DNA of 64,000 bases from Paenibacillus agilis (GCF_007786455.1 NZ_VNJK01000002.1:434001-498000); one strand, 5' to 3'; counted from the stretch's first letter, positions 35,856 to 44,478 are shown. Numbers and translations: made by a program. Notes: generated by a model not told the origin, from the letters alone.

Positions 35856-35883
35856 TTGCCTTTACAATTGTACTTCCTTACAT

Positions 35884-37545
35884 TTACGCCTTAACCTTAA
35901 CCGCGAATGCCTCATAAGGCTTGAACGCCAGTTGTTTCACATCAATCTCTGTACGATTGTAGTTGCTCATAATGAGCTCAGACACTTCCTCATTTACTGA
36001 GAAGCCATGTTCCTGCTCCGACATATTTGCCGCAACGAGCCACTTTTCACCTTCGTACAAGCGATAGTAAGCAAATACGTCTTCATGCGTGTTCTCGATC
36101 AGTTCAAAGTCACCCCATACGACGATTGGGTTGTCTTGACGAATCTGAATCAAACGTTGGTACGTGTAGAAAATAGAATTTGGATTATCAAGATTCTCCT
36201 GCACATTGATTGTCTTGTGATTCTGGTTTACATGCAACCATGGCGTACCTGTTGTAAAGCCTCCATGTGCACTGTCATCCCATTGCATCGGCGTACGCGC
36301 ATTATCGCGTCCTTTTGCATTAATGGAAGTAATGATGTCCTCAACCGGATACCCTTTAGCCAAACGATCATGATACATATTTACCGCTTCAATATCTTCA
36401 ACTTCATCAATGCTTGAAACGGGGCAGTTCGTCATCCCAATCTCTTCACCTTGATAAATGTAAGGCGTACCTTTCATCATGTGCAGAAGAATCGCGAACA
36501 TTTTTGCGCTTTGGTCATGGTACTCTTTATCGTTACCCCATCTGGATACGATGCGTGGCAGGTCATGGTTGTTCCAGAACAAGCTGTTCCATCCTTCGTT
36601 GCCCAAGGAAACTTGCCACTTCACAAGTACGTCCTTCAGCTCAGCAACGCTCAAAGGCTTAAGATCCCATTTGTCTTTGCCTTCCTGCTGATCAAGGCTA
36701 ATATGTTCAAATTGGAACACCATCGACAGCTCATTGCGTGCTGGATCGGAATACAACTTTGCGATTTCTGGAGTCGCTCCCCATGTTTCGCCTACCGTCA
36801 TTACATCGTGCTTGCCGAATGTTTGCTGGTTCATTTCTTGCAAATACTCATGAAGCTTTGGGCCATTCCCCGTAATCTCTTGGTCTGGAATCTTGCCGAT
36901 GAGATCGATAACGTCCATACGGAAGCCGCCCACACCTTTATCAAGCCAGAAGTTCATCATATCGTTTACTTCTTTGCGAACTTTTGGATTCTCCCAGTTC
37001 AAGTCTGGCTGACGCTTGCTGAATAGATGTAAGAAATACTGACCGCTTGCTTCATCCAATTCCCAAGCAGAACCGCTAAAGATCGAACCTAGACCATTTG
37101 GAACGTCACCGTTCACTGGGTCACGCCAAATGTAGTAGTCGCGGTACTCATTGTCTTTGCCCTTCTTCGCCTCGATAAACCATTTATGCTCATCGGAGGT
37201 ATGGTTCACAACAAGGTCCATAATAATCTTGATGCCTGCTTCGTTTGCCTTCGCTAGCAACTCATCCATATCCGCCATGGTGCCAAACTCATCCATAATA
37301 TCTTGGTAATCACTGATGTCATAGCCATTATCATCGTTCGGTGACTTATAAACTGGTGACAACCAAATTGCCGTAATCCCCAACAGTTTCAAATAGTCGA
37401 TTCGATTAATGATACCTCTTAGATCGCCAACTCCGTCCCCATCACTATCTTGGAAGCTGCGCGGGTAAATTTGATAAATAACTGCTGTCTGCCACCATTT
37501 CACTTCTTTTTCTTTTTTAATTGTGTTTGTGATTGTTTCTGTCAT
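35884..37545 (-). CDS. GH13 alpha-glucosidase (oligo-1,6-glucosidase-like)
   Basis: Intracellular glycoside hydrolase family 13 enzyme of 553 residues without a signal peptide. Conserved regions: DLVVNHTSDEH (I), GGFRMDVIDLIG with the nucleophile Asp (II), TVGETWG with the acid/base Glu (III) and FWNNHDLPR with the transition-state Asp (IV). A Val directly after the nucleophile Asp is associated with activity on alpha-1,6 bonds in the MalL group. It likely hydrolyses isomalto-oligosaccharides; trehalose-6-phosphate hydrolase is a less likely alternative. The ATG at 37545 is used (AAAGGA before it) instead of the TTG nine bases upstream. A perfect LacI-type operator lies 46 bases before the start and the LacI gene is next upstream. 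Confidence 0.92.
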   Translation of the reverse strand: MTETITNTIKKEKEVKWWQTAVIYQIYPRSFQDSDGDGVGDLRGIINRIDYLKLLGITAIWLSPVYKSPNDDNGYDISDYQDIMDEFGTMADMDELLAKANEAGIKIIMDLVVNHTSDEHKWFIEAKKGKDNEYRDYYIWRDPVNGDVPNGLGSIFSGSAWELDEASGQYFLHLFSKRQPDLNWENPKVRKEVNDMMNFWLDKGVGGFRMDVIDLIGKIPDQEITGNGPKLHEYLQEMNQQTFGKHDVMTVGETWGATPEIAKLYSDPARNELSMVFQFEHISLDQQEGKDKWDLKPLSVAELKDVLVKWQVSLGNEGWNSLFWNNHDLPRIVSRWGNDKEYHDQSAKMFAILLHMMKGTPYIYQGEEIGMTNCPVSSIDEVEDIEAVNMYHDRLAKGYPVEDIITSINAKGRDNARTPMQWDDSAHGGFTTGTPWLHVNQNHKTINVQENLDNPNSIFYTYQRLIQIRQDNPIVVWGDFELIENTHEDVFAYYRLYEGEKWLVAANMSEQEHGFSVNEEVSELIMSNYNRTEIDVKQLAFKPYEAFAVKVKA

Positions 37546-37590
37546 CGAGTTCAAATCCTTTCGGCTTAAATTTTGTAGGCTATATGCGTA

Positions 37591-37606
37591 ACGTAAACGT
37601 TTACGT
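37591..37606. promoter_or_regulatory. LacI-type operator of the alpha-glucosidase gene
   Basis: ACGTAAACGTTTACGT is a perfect 16-bp palindrome with the central CG of LacI-family sites. The core TAAACGTTTA recurs twice before the LacI gene. Confidence 0.85.
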
Positions 37607-37614
37607 AATACTCA

Positions 37615-37655
37615 AAAAAGACTCCGCTTCCTCATTTGTTCAAAAGCGGATTTTT
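37615..37655 (-). terminator. Terminator of the LacI repressor gene
   Basis: On the minus strand TCCGCTTTT pairs with GAAGCGGA and is followed by GTCTTTTTT. It also overlaps the upstream side of the alpha-glucosidase promoter region. Confidence 0.8.
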
Positions 37656-37710
37656 AGAAAAACGGTCTTACCCATAAGTGCTCAGACACAGGATGTTTAG
37701 ACAACGTCCT

Positions 37711-38715
37711 TTAAGTTAACTTTTTAACAGATTTGCGTACAACTAACTCGTGCGGAATCACTTTGGATTCGATCTTGCACTTATTTTGAATAGCAGCTAT
37801 TACTTCTAAGCAGCCTTCTCTTCCCATTTCATATAAAGGCTGTGCCACCGTTGTCAGAGGGGGAATCGACATATGGGAAACCTTCGAATTATCGTAGCCA
37901 ACTACGGAAATATCGTTAGGTACGCTGATCTCATTTTCAAAACAAGTCGACATAATCCCTAATGCCACCTCGTCACTGGCGCAGAAAACAGCTGTAATCG
38001 ATGCCTCATCTTCAATAAATGCCTGCATTGCCGTTTTACCAGATTCAAAGCTAAAGCCACCAGGCTTGATTAGGTTCAAATCTACCTTAATACCGTGATC
38101 CAGCAGCGCTTGGGTATAGCCGTTAATCCTTGGTGATCCTGCAATAGAATCATCTGGATTGGCTCCTGCCATACCAATACTCCGATGGTTGTTATCAATT
38201 AAGTACTTTACTGCAGTATATGCAGCACTATAGTCATCGACCTTAATATAAGGCGTATCTTCGCGATTTGTTTTTGTAGAAAGTAAAATAAACGGAATAC
38301 CGAGGGACGTTAACGCTTCGATCGCGGTTTCATGCAGCTCCACAGAAACGATAATAAGCCCATCTACTCGACGCTCGCCCATCAGATTCATACTTTCATG
38401 AATTCGAGAACCATGGCTCCCAGCATGCGTTAAAATAACGCTGTATCCATGCTCATAGGATGTATCTTCAATTCCTTTAATAATGTCACCGTAAAAAGCC
38501 GTCGTAACATCAGGCATAATCACACCTATCGTATTCGTCGACTTCTGCACCAAGCTGCGGGCATTTTCATTTTTGCGATATCCCAGCGCTTTGGCGACAG
38601 CCATTACTTTCTTCTCAGTTTCTTCGTTGTACCCGCCAAGATTGTTAATGACTCTTGAAACAGTCGCGGTTGAGACACCAGCAACCCTTGCTATATCTTT
38701 AATTGTGGCTGCCAT
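37711..38715 (-). CDS. LacI-family transcriptional repressor
   Basis: Sugar-responsive repressor of 334 residues. The N-terminal HTH TIKDIARVAGVSTATVSRVIN and hinge region are followed by a periplasmic-binding-protein-like effector domain (TIGVIMPDVTTAFYGDIIKG; VDGLIIVS; VVGYDNSKVSHMSIPPLTTV). It lies directly upstream of the alpha-glucosidase gene. Operators before both genes share TAAACGTTTA, which fits local control and autoregulation. The effector is probably a malto- or isomalto-oligosaccharide, inferred from the target. The start ATG has GAAGGGTGG before it. Confidence 0.93.
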   Translation of the reverse strand: MAATIKDIARVAGVSTATVSRVINNLGGYNEETEKKVMAVAKALGYRKNENARSLVQKSTNTIGVIMPDVTTAFYGDIIKGIEDTSYEHGYSVILTHAGSHGSRIHESMNLMGERRVDGLIIVSVELHETAIEALTSLGIPFILLSTKTNREDTPYIKVDDYSAAYTAVKYLIDNNHRSIGMAGANPDDSIAGSPRINGYTQALLDHGIKVDLNLIKPGGFSFESGKTAMQAFIEDEASITAVFCASDEVALGIMSTCFENEISVPNDISVVGYDNSKVSHMSIPPLTTVAQPLYEMGREGCLEVIAAIQNKCKIESKVIPHELVVRKSVKKLT

Positions 38716-38738
38716 GCCATTAAACCACCCTTCATTAG

Positions 38739-38750
38739 GTAAACGTTTAC
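38739..38750. promoter_or_regulatory. LacI operator O1 before the repressor gene
   Basis: GTAAACGTTTAC, a perfect 12-bp palindrome 24 bases before the LacI start. Its core equals the alpha-glucosidase operator. Confidence 0.75.
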
Positions 38751-38794
38751 TTTCTATAAATATCTAGTATAAAAGGACTGTTAATCACTTTAGT

Positions 38795-38804
38795 TAAACG
38801 TTTA
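38795..38804. promoter_or_regulatory. LacI operator O2, 56 bases from O1
   Basis: TAAACGTTTA with flanking GT on the left and CGTAA on the right. With O1 it brackets the presumed repressor promoter. The rest of the intergenic stretch to 39061 is AT-rich and I see no convincing gene in it. Confidence 0.65.
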
Positions 38805-39061
38805 CGTAAAATAGTTTAGTATAATGAAATCGTTATGTCAACGACACAATATATATCGAAATTGCACTTGGGGAGCATAACTGGAGTTACTAGAAGTACG
38901 CAATCAAAGAAGTTATCGAATGGCTTCCGATCCACGACGAAACGATGTAATAAGCAGCGTAAAAAAGAGGGAATAGAAACCGACTTAAACATGACTGGCC
39001 GACGGACTTCTATCGCCCCCTTATCTGTTTACGATCATAATGTCCCAATTGATGCAAAGGG

Positions 39062-39598
39062 CTAGCCTCTTTCATCCTGCGATCCTTCCCGCTCCAGCTG
39101 TAGAAGCTGTGTCTTCATTTCCAGACCGCCTCGATAGCCAGTAAGAGATCCATTTTTCCCAATGACTCTATGGCATGGCACTGTTATCAACAACGGGTTC
39201 GCACCAATAGCTGCTCCGACGGCACGCACCGCACTTGGCTTGTTGATAGAATCTGCAATTTGTGAGTACGTCTGGATTTGTCCATACGGAACCTGGCACA
39301 GCGCCTCCCATACTGCAAGCTGAAATGGTGTGCCTTGCAGATCAAAAGGAATACTAAAGCACCCTCGCTGTCCGTTAAGATACTCCGTTAGTTCCTTAAC
39401 ATACGGCTCAAGTTTCTCATCATCACGTATAAAATGACAGTTAGGGAAACGATTCTGTACCCAAGCCGTAAGCTCCTCGAACGGTTTATGTTGTGACCCT
39501 ACGTAACAGAGCCCTTTCGTCGTGGCTGCCAAATACATATGCCATCCATCTTGATTCAACAAGGTCCAATAAATCGTAGTACTAGTTTGTGATTTCAC
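39062..39598 (-). CDS. adaB: Methylated-DNA-protein-cysteine methyltransferase (AdaB/Ogt)
   Basis: DNA repair protein of 178 residues that takes the methyl group from O6-methylguanine onto its own Cys. The acceptor site is LITVPCHRVIG, with the upstream HTH (YGQIQTYSQIADSINKPSAVRAVGAA, core RAVGAAIGANP) and the following GSLTGYRGGLEMKTQLLQLE. It starts at GTG and overlaps the adaA 3' end by 17 bases, as in the B. subtilis adaA-adaB operon, so it should be induced with adaA on alkylation damage. Confidence 0.95.
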   Translation of the reverse strand: MKSQTSTTIYWTLLNQDGWHMYLAATTKGLCYVGSQHKPFEELTAWVQNRFPNCHFIRDDEKLEPYVKELTEYLNGQRGCFSIPFDLQGTPFQLAVWEALCQVPYGQIQTYSQIADSINKPSAVRAVGAAIGANPLLITVPCHRVIGKNGSLTGYRGGLEMKTQLLQLEREGSQDERG

Positions 39599-40190
39599 GT
39601 TCCGACACCTCCGTTGTCTGTCCCATTCTATTTATTTTTCGATAGTCTGCTGGTGTGCAGCCTGTTTTTGCTTTGAATAAGGTTATAAAATAGGACGTAT
39701 TGGGAATGCCTACGCTTATAGCAATTTCTGAAATGGCTTTATCCGAGCCTTCCAAGTACTGTTTAGCCTTGGCTACTCTTATTTGCTGAATATATTCAAC
39801 TGGGGTAATTCCCTTCACTCGCTTGAATACACGCTGCAAATGAAATGGGCTACCATGGCACATATCTGCCAACGTTTCTAACGTCAGCGTGTCACTGTAA
39901 TTGAGCTCCATACATTGTACAATTTGATCTACCCATTCTTGATCAGGTAGCCGTTGACCCGTTGGCTTGCACCGTTTACAAGGGCGAAAATGTTCAGACA
40001 GTGCTTGCTCCGCATTTTCAAATACACGCACATTATCCTTTTTAGGAATTCTGGATTTGCAGGATGGCCTGCAAAAGATTCCTGTCGTCTTAACCGCGTA
40101 GAAAAACGTACCGTCATAGGTGGCATCATTGCTTATGATAGCCTGCCATTTTTCATCTGGAATAGGGTGTTGCTCGTTTCTATTCATCAT
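39582..40190 (-). CDS. adaA: AdaA: methylphosphotriester-DNA methyltransferase and AraC-type activator
   Basis: Regulator of 202 residues for the adaptive response to DNA methylation. The N-terminal Ada zinc domain has four Cys (FCRPSCKSR and FRPCKRCKP); one accepts the methyl from DNA phosphotriesters, which turns the protein into an activator. The C-terminal AraC-type double HTH (LETLADMCHGSPFHLQRVFKRVKGITPVEYIQQIRVAKAK, core FHLQRVFKRVKGITPVEYI, and ISEIAISVGIPNTSYFITLFK) is complete. It is divergent from alkA with 146 bases between, where its sites should lie. The alkylguanine function is on the separate adaB gene. Confidence 0.94.
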   Translation of the reverse strand: MMNRNEQHPIPDEKWQAIISNDATYDGTFFYAVKTTGIFCRPSCKSRIPKKDNVRVFENAEQALSEHFRPCKRCKPTGQRLPDQEWVDQIVQCMELNYSDTLTLETLADMCHGSPFHLQRVFKRVKGITPVEYIQQIRVAKAKQYLEGSDKAISEIAISVGIPNTSYFITLFKAKTGCTPADYRKINRMGQTTEVSEREITN

Positions 40191-40336
40191 TTTCGCTCAT
40201 CTCCACCTCTAGTATATCTCTGTTAACGCCCTTCTGTACGCATTTCAAAATAGGACCGCAAGATATCGAAACTGTCGAATTTGTTTTTATGTTACAACTA
40301 CAGGAGCAGTGATATTGAATCCAATGGAGGATCTAT

Positions 40337-41266
40337 ATGACAAATAGTCGGGATGCGAGCATGCAGGTGATGACACTGCCCGTACCTAAGGAGTTTAGCT
40401 TTTCTGAAAATGTGAAGTATCTCTCCAATGCACCGAATGAATGCCTGATCCAGATTAAAGAAGGAAGAGTGTACAAAGCCATATCGATTGATCAGGAAAC
40501 GATGATTGTTGAAATAAGTACCGGCCCGAATAATCAGGAGCATAGTATAAGCGTACAATTTCTAGGAGAAACGATGCCTGTACGTGAATCGGTACAGGAT
40601 GCGGCAATTCGTTATATCCGCGATTGGTTCGACTTAGATACAGACCTAGTACCGTTTTATGAACTAGCGAAGACAGATCGTCTGCTGGAGAGAGCGGTAA
40701 AATCCTTTTACGGACTTCGCAACATGGGTATTCCTGATTTATTCGAAGCGCTTTGCTGGGGCATTATCGGGCAACAAATTAACCTCGCCTTTGCTTATAC
40801 GTTGAAAAGACGCTTTGTTGAAACGTTTGGACGGTATGTAGAGCATGCGGGAGAGCAATATTGGCTCTTTCCTACCCCACAGGATATCGCGTCTTTGCAA
40901 GTGGAAGACATAACAAAGCTGAAGATGAGTATTAAAAAAAGTGAATACTTGATCGGTGTAGCCCAGCTTATGGTGGAAGGAAAACTAACTAAAGAACAGC
41001 TATTGGACATGGGCGATCATAAACAAATTGAAAAGACACTTGTCCAAATTCGCGGCATTGGGCCGTGGACTGCTAATTATGTGTTAATGCGCTGCCTGCG
41101 TATTCCTTCTGCGTTTCCAATCGATGATGTAGGTCTCCATAACGCTATCAAATATCTCACTGGTGCTGACACGAAACCGACGAAGGCGGAAATTTTACAG
41201 CTCGCTGGACCGTGGAAAAATTGGGAGTCCTACGCCACATTTTACTTGTGGAGGTTCCTTTATTGA
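40337..41266 (+). CDS. alkA: DNA-3-methyladenine glycosylase II (AlkA)
   Basis: Base-excision repair glycosylase of 309 residues. The AlkA N-terminal domain is followed by the HhH-GPD core: LFEALCWGIIGQQINLAFAY, the hairpin IRGIGPWTANYVLMR, and the catalytic Asp in AFPIDDVGLHNAI. It removes alkylated bases such as 3-methyladenine. It is divergent from adaA-adaB, the same layout as in B. subtilis, so it should be activated by methylated AdaA. The start has GGAGGATCTAT before it and a terminator follows the stop. Confidence 0.94.
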   Translation: MTNSRDASMQVMTLPVPKEFSFSENVKYLSNAPNECLIQIKEGRVYKAISIDQETMIVEISTGPNNQEHSISVQFLGETMPVRESVQDAAIRYIRDWFDLDTDLVPFYELAKTDRLLERAVKSFYGLRNMGIPDLFEALCWGIIGQQINLAFAYTLKRRFVETFGRYVEHAGEQYWLFPTPQDIASLQVEDITKLKMSIKKSEYLIGVAQLMVEGKLTKEQLLDMGDHKQIEKTLVQIRGIGPWTANYVLMRCLRIPSAFPIDDVGLHNAIKYLTGADTKPTKAEILQLAGPWKNWESYATFYLWRFLY

Positions 41267-41286
41267 GCTTGTGTATAGCCACCAAC

Positions 41287-41326
41287 AACCGGACCCCTTA
41301 CTTCACAAGGGAGCCCGGTTTTTTAT
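41287..41326 (+). terminator. Terminator after alkA
   Basis: AACCGGACCCCTT pairs with AAGGGAGCCCGGTT (small internal loop), followed by TTTTATTG. Confidence 0.85.
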
Positions 41327-41376
41327 TGTCTGAGCTGCGCTTCCAAATCCATCTATGCAATCATGTATCGCTTCAT

Positions 41377-42141
41377 TCACAAACGAGAGCCGCCACTAGC
41401 ATCAATTAACTGCCCCGTTACCCAACGGCTGTCAGATGAAGCAAGGAAAGCAGCAATATCAGCCACGTCATCAGGTTCTCCCCAGCGGTTGAAGATGGAC
41501 AGCCCTGCTGCATATTTCTGTCCATTTACATCTTGCAGCGTTTCCGCATTCATCTCCGTATTTATAATACCCGGCTGGATCGCGTTCACCGTAATATGAC
41601 GGCTTCCCAAATGCTTGGCCAATGCGAGCGTAAAGGTATCTATCGCACCCTTGGACATGCTGTAGGTAAATACACTAGGAGAAGCTACTCGTGTAACAAA
41701 GGAAGAAATAGTAATGATTCGTCCTTGGTCTCTTAAACGAGGTAGAGCTAATTGAGTAACAAACAGCGGTGCTTTCACATTGATGCTCATCACCTCATCG
41801 AACGATTGCTCTGTCGCCTCTTCTAGCGTTAAGATTTGACCAATACCAGCGTTATTGACCAAAATATCGAACTGATTGCAACTTGTTCGTTCCTCAAGGG
41901 CTTCATCCAACGCTGAAAATAAATCATGAATGCCATCGAGAGAGCGTAGATCGGCTCCAATCGCAATCGCACTCCCGCCAGCTTGCTCAATCTGATGGAC
42001 GACAGCCTCTGCTTCCTTTCGTCTGCGACCATAGTGTAGTGCCACAAATGCACCTTCTTCGGACAAACGTACCGCAATAGCACGCCCGATACCACGGCTT
42101 GCACCGGTTACGAGAGCGACTTTCCCTTTCAATTTCCCCAT
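41377..42141 (-). CDS. Short-chain dehydrogenase/reductase
   Basis: Classical SDR oxidoreductase of 254 residues. The cofactor motif is LVTGASRGIGRAIA (residues about 11-24), NNAGIG follows at about 95, the catalytic Ser is in TISSF and the Tyr-Lys pair in YSMSKGA; PGIINTEMN completes the fold. An Arg pair after the second strand (HYGRRRKEAE) suggests NADPH. It resembles 3-oxoacyl-ACP reductase-like proteins, but the substrate is open. The ATG at 42141 has GAGGAGATGAGG before it; the frame upstream to 42192 is not needed. Confidence 0.92.
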   Translation of the reverse strand: MGKLKGKVALVTGASRGIGRAIAVRLSEEGAFVALHYGRRRKEAEAVVHQIEQAGGSAIAIGADLRSLDGIHDLFSALDEALEERTSCNQFDILVNNAGIGQILTLEEATEQSFDEVMSINVKAPLFVTQLALPRLRDQGRIITISSFVTRVASPSVFTYSMSKGAIDTFTLALAKHLGSRHITVNAIQPGIINTEMNAETLQDVNGQKYAAGLSIFNRWGEPDDVADIAAFLASSDSRWVTGQLIDASGGSRL

Positions 42142-42268
42142 GTCCTCATCTCCTCGTTTGCAATGTTTCGAATTCATGTTTAGTTGTATCACAAGGGACT
42201 ATTTGAAATGTTGCGCTCTCATTCAGCCTATCGTCTCTCTACCCTTTACATATCCGATGAGAGGAAAC

Positions 42269-42307
42269 AAAAAAGCAGGCCAACGGAATCATCCATCGGC
42301 CTGCTTG
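42269..42307 (-). terminator. Terminator of the MutS2-like gene
   Basis: On the minus strand AAGCAGGCC pairs with GGCCTGCTT and is followed by TTTT, 34 bases after the stop. Confidence 0.85.
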
Positions 42308-42340
42308 TATTGCGCGAACTGCCCACCATCTGCAAGCAAC

Positions 42341-44245
42341 TTACTCTCGATTTTTTCTTATTTCTTTTTGAATGGCACGAAGTACTTTCTTCGATCCACG
42401 CTCGATATCATGCTGCATTTTCCTCGTCTTATAATCCACGAATAACGTACTTAGATCATACCCCTCTGGATATAATTCCTTCGCAGGTATTTCCAATGCC
42501 ACTCGTCTCACATTTACCTTTAGGAACTCATTGTTGTAGAAGACGACCACATTGGCATACTGATCTCTCTCCTCGTAAACAAGACCGAAGTCATCGTAAT
42601 CCAATAACTTTACACGGTCGCCTTTCGTAAATTCGACCTGTTTACCTTCCTTCTCTTCGGCAGTAACCTTGGTCTTCCTAACTTTACTTTCATGCACACG
42701 TTCCATATGGTATTCCTTATTCTCCATATAATCCTGTGCTCTTTGCAGTACCCGCTCGCGTATATCCATCTTGCGTGAAATCCACAGGGCGTTGCTCTCC
42801 CCAGACTTGCCTATAAGAAGCTTATACATCGGCTCCAGCGTTTCATGATTGAACTGCATTGCAGCATTCATAAAGTCACTGTGCATTTCCGAATAGCGTT
42901 TAATTTCACCATAATGGGTAGTCGCAACGGTGATGCAGCCCATATGATAAAACTCTTCCAAGATTGAAATGGCAAGTGCGGCCCCTTCATTCGGTTCCGT
43001 CCCGCTGCCGATTTCATCAAAGATCAATAGGGTGTTGTTGTTCGCCAATCTCATAATTTCCGAAAGGTTCTTCATATGAGAAGAGAACGTACTCAGTGCA
43101 TTTTCAATACTTTGATTGTCCCCGATATCGATGAAAATATTATCAAATACTGCAATCTCCGTCTCCTTATCCGCTTGGATATGGAAGCCTGACATTGTCG
43201 CTAACGTTGCTAGGCCGATCGTTTTGAGCACGATCGTTTTCCCACCCGCATTCGGTCCTGTAATGATGAGACTGCGATACTGCTCTCCAATCTCAAAGTT
43301 TAGTGGAACAACCTTCCCTGTTAAAAGGGGGTGTCTGCAATTGACTAGCTTCACATATCCGATATCATTCAGCTTAGGCTCCACACCGTCAATATGTCTG
43401 CTGTACTTCGCTTTTGCAAATACCATGTCATATTGGCTGATTAGGTCCATATTGATTTTAATTTCGTGCAGATTTTCCGTGATCAATCCTGATAAAGCAG
43501 CTAAAATTTGATATTCCTCTACAGCCTCTTCTGCTCTCAAACCCGATAGTTCGCCGCTTAGCTTGGCAACGCTATGTGGTTCAATAAATACAGTAGACCC
43601 TTTTGAAGAGACTTCGACGATTGTTCCTGGAACATGATTTTTGTAAGACGCAATAATTGGAATTGTATAACGATCATTTTTCTGACTAATGAAAAATTCC
43701 TGAATGTACTTCTTATATTCGCTATTTTTAAGGAACTTTTGCAGACGATCCTTAATCTTCTCCTCTGTTGCTTCTATACTGTTGCGTATGCGCTTCAGCT
43801 CTTTACTAGCAGCGGAATCAACCTTACTGCCTTTAATCGAATAATTAATTTCTTCTTCGATGCCTGGGAATTCTGTCATCGAGTTCGCATAAGAAGACAA
43901 CACAGGTGCATAGAACTCCTTATCCAGCATGAATTGTTTAATTTTCCGGCATCCTCGCAGGAAATCCGAGATACTAACCAACTCGCTTGGTGTTAGAAGC
44001 AGTCCTTTTTCAAGCTTTTGAATACTAAGCTCGATATTGGTCACTCCTAGGAATGGGATATGAGCGCCCGAATCTAAAAGTGCCCGTGCTTCAGTCGTTT
44101 CATTGAGACGCTTTTTGACAACCGTGATATTAGAGTTAGGCTTCAATGCATCTAGCAGCTGCTTCCCTAATCCACTCACACAGTAGGTTTTTACGTGTTC
44201 CTTCAGTTCGTTATATTGTAATTTTTCAAGTGTATGTTGATTCAA
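42341..44245 (-). CDS. Short MutS2-family ATPase without the Smr domain
   Basis: MutS2 homologue of 634 residues (B. subtilis MutS2 has 785). The lever/core helices and the ATPase are complete: Walker A GPNAGGKTIVLKT at about 328, Walker B LLIFDEIGSGTEPNEGA, and THYGEIKRYS. The long coiled-coil after the ATPase is shortened, a KOW-like domain remains (VEFTKGDRVKLLDYDDFG, about 535-585), and the C-terminal Smr nuclease domain is missing. MutS2 in B. subtilis acts on collided ribosomes, so this is probably a ribosome-directed paralogue and not a mismatch repair protein. The start is TTG with GAGGAGAATCGACA before it. An attenuator-like leader precedes it. Confidence 0.85.
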   Translation of the reverse strand: MNQHTLEKLQYNELKEHVKTYCVSGLGKQLLDALKPNSNITVVKKRLNETTEARALLDSGAHIPFLGVTNIELSIQKLEKGLLLTPSELVSISDFLRGCRKIKQFMLDKEFYAPVLSSYANSMTEFPGIEEEINYSIKGSKVDSAASKELKRIRNSIEATEEKIKDRLQKFLKNSEYKKYIQEFFISQKNDRYTIPIIASYKNHVPGTIVEVSSKGSTVFIEPHSVAKLSGELSGLRAEEAVEEYQILAALSGLITENLHEIKINMDLISQYDMVFAKAKYSRHIDGVEPKLNDIGYVKLVNCRHPLLTGKVVPLNFEIGEQYRSLIITGPNAGGKTIVLKTIGLATLATMSGFHIQADKETEIAVFDNIFIDIGDNQSIENALSTFSSHMKNLSEIMRLANNNTLLIFDEIGSGTEPNEGAALAISILEEFYHMGCITVATTHYGEIKRYSEMHSDFMNAAMQFNHETLEPMYKLLIGKSGESNALWISRKMDIRERVLQRAQDYMENKEYHMERVHESKVRKTKVTAEEKEGKQVEFTKGDRVKLLDYDDFGLVYEERDQYANVVVFYNNEFLKVNVRRVALEIPAKELYPEGYDLSTLFVDYKTRKMQHDIERGSKKVLRAIQKEIRKNRE

Positions 44246-44397
44246 TGTCGATTCTCCTCACTATGATTAGATGTGATCATACAAGGAAGATACCTACGAC
44301 TAGATTTCAATGAACGTAGGTAGAGAATGTGCCAGAACACAAAAAAGCTGCGGGGATACCCGCAGCTCTGCTTGTATTTATAAGGCATGTGCATCAT
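44242..44397 (-). CDS. Candidate leader ORF running through the attenuator into the MutS2-like start
   Basis: An open frame starting at ATG ATG (44397) encodes MMHMPYKYKQSCGYPRSFFV and continues to a TGA that overlaps the TTG start of the MutS2-like gene. It crosses the terminator hairpin, so its translation would melt that hairpin. There is no clear ribosome site, so it may not be translated as such; a nine-codon ORF (ATG at 44444, MQGTTIRMG) lies further upstream. Confidence 0.3.
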   Translation of the reverse strand: MMHMPYKYKQSCGYPRSFFVFWHILYLRSLKSSRRYLPCMITSNHSEENRH

Positions 44398-44478
44398 GAA
44401 TATGCAGAAACAAACTATCCCATACGTATAGTCGTCCCCTGCATTATGCACGCATTATAAAGTGTCGTAGGTATCTTC
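44286..44478. repeat. Perfect 15-bp inverted repeat flanking the leader
   Basis: GAAGATACCTACGAC at 44286-44300 is the exact reverse complement of GTCGTAGGTATCTTC at 44464-44478. A further inverted copy of CGTAGGTA at 44315-44322 can form a local hairpin with the first arm (ACCTACG/CGTAGGT). A related TGTAGGTATC lies at about 44660. The rest of the 44479-44805 gap shows no gene. Confidence 0.7.
44341..44367 (-). terminator. Intrinsic terminator inside the leader of the MutS2-like gene (attenuator)
   Basis: On the minus strand AGCTGCGGG-TAT-CCCCGCAGCT is a near-perfect hairpin followed by TTTTTT. It lies about 95 bases before the coding start and about 90 bases after a TATAAT box (44454-44459). 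No other gene upstream needs it, which points to regulated read-through. Confidence 0.7.

Noticed and set aside
38835-39065. 76-codon ORF beside the LacI gene
   Set aside because: No ribosome site, low-complexity basic translation without family features, and it lies in the operator region.
42341-44245. Mismatch repair MutS
   Set aside because: There is no N-terminal mismatch-recognition domain or Phe-X-Glu motif, and the architecture is that of MutS2.
44368-44460. Known riboswitch or T-box in the leader of the MutS2-like gene
   Set aside because: No T-box GGTGG motif and no purine, preQ1, SAM or other aptamer core was found by eye; it is kept only as an attenuator.
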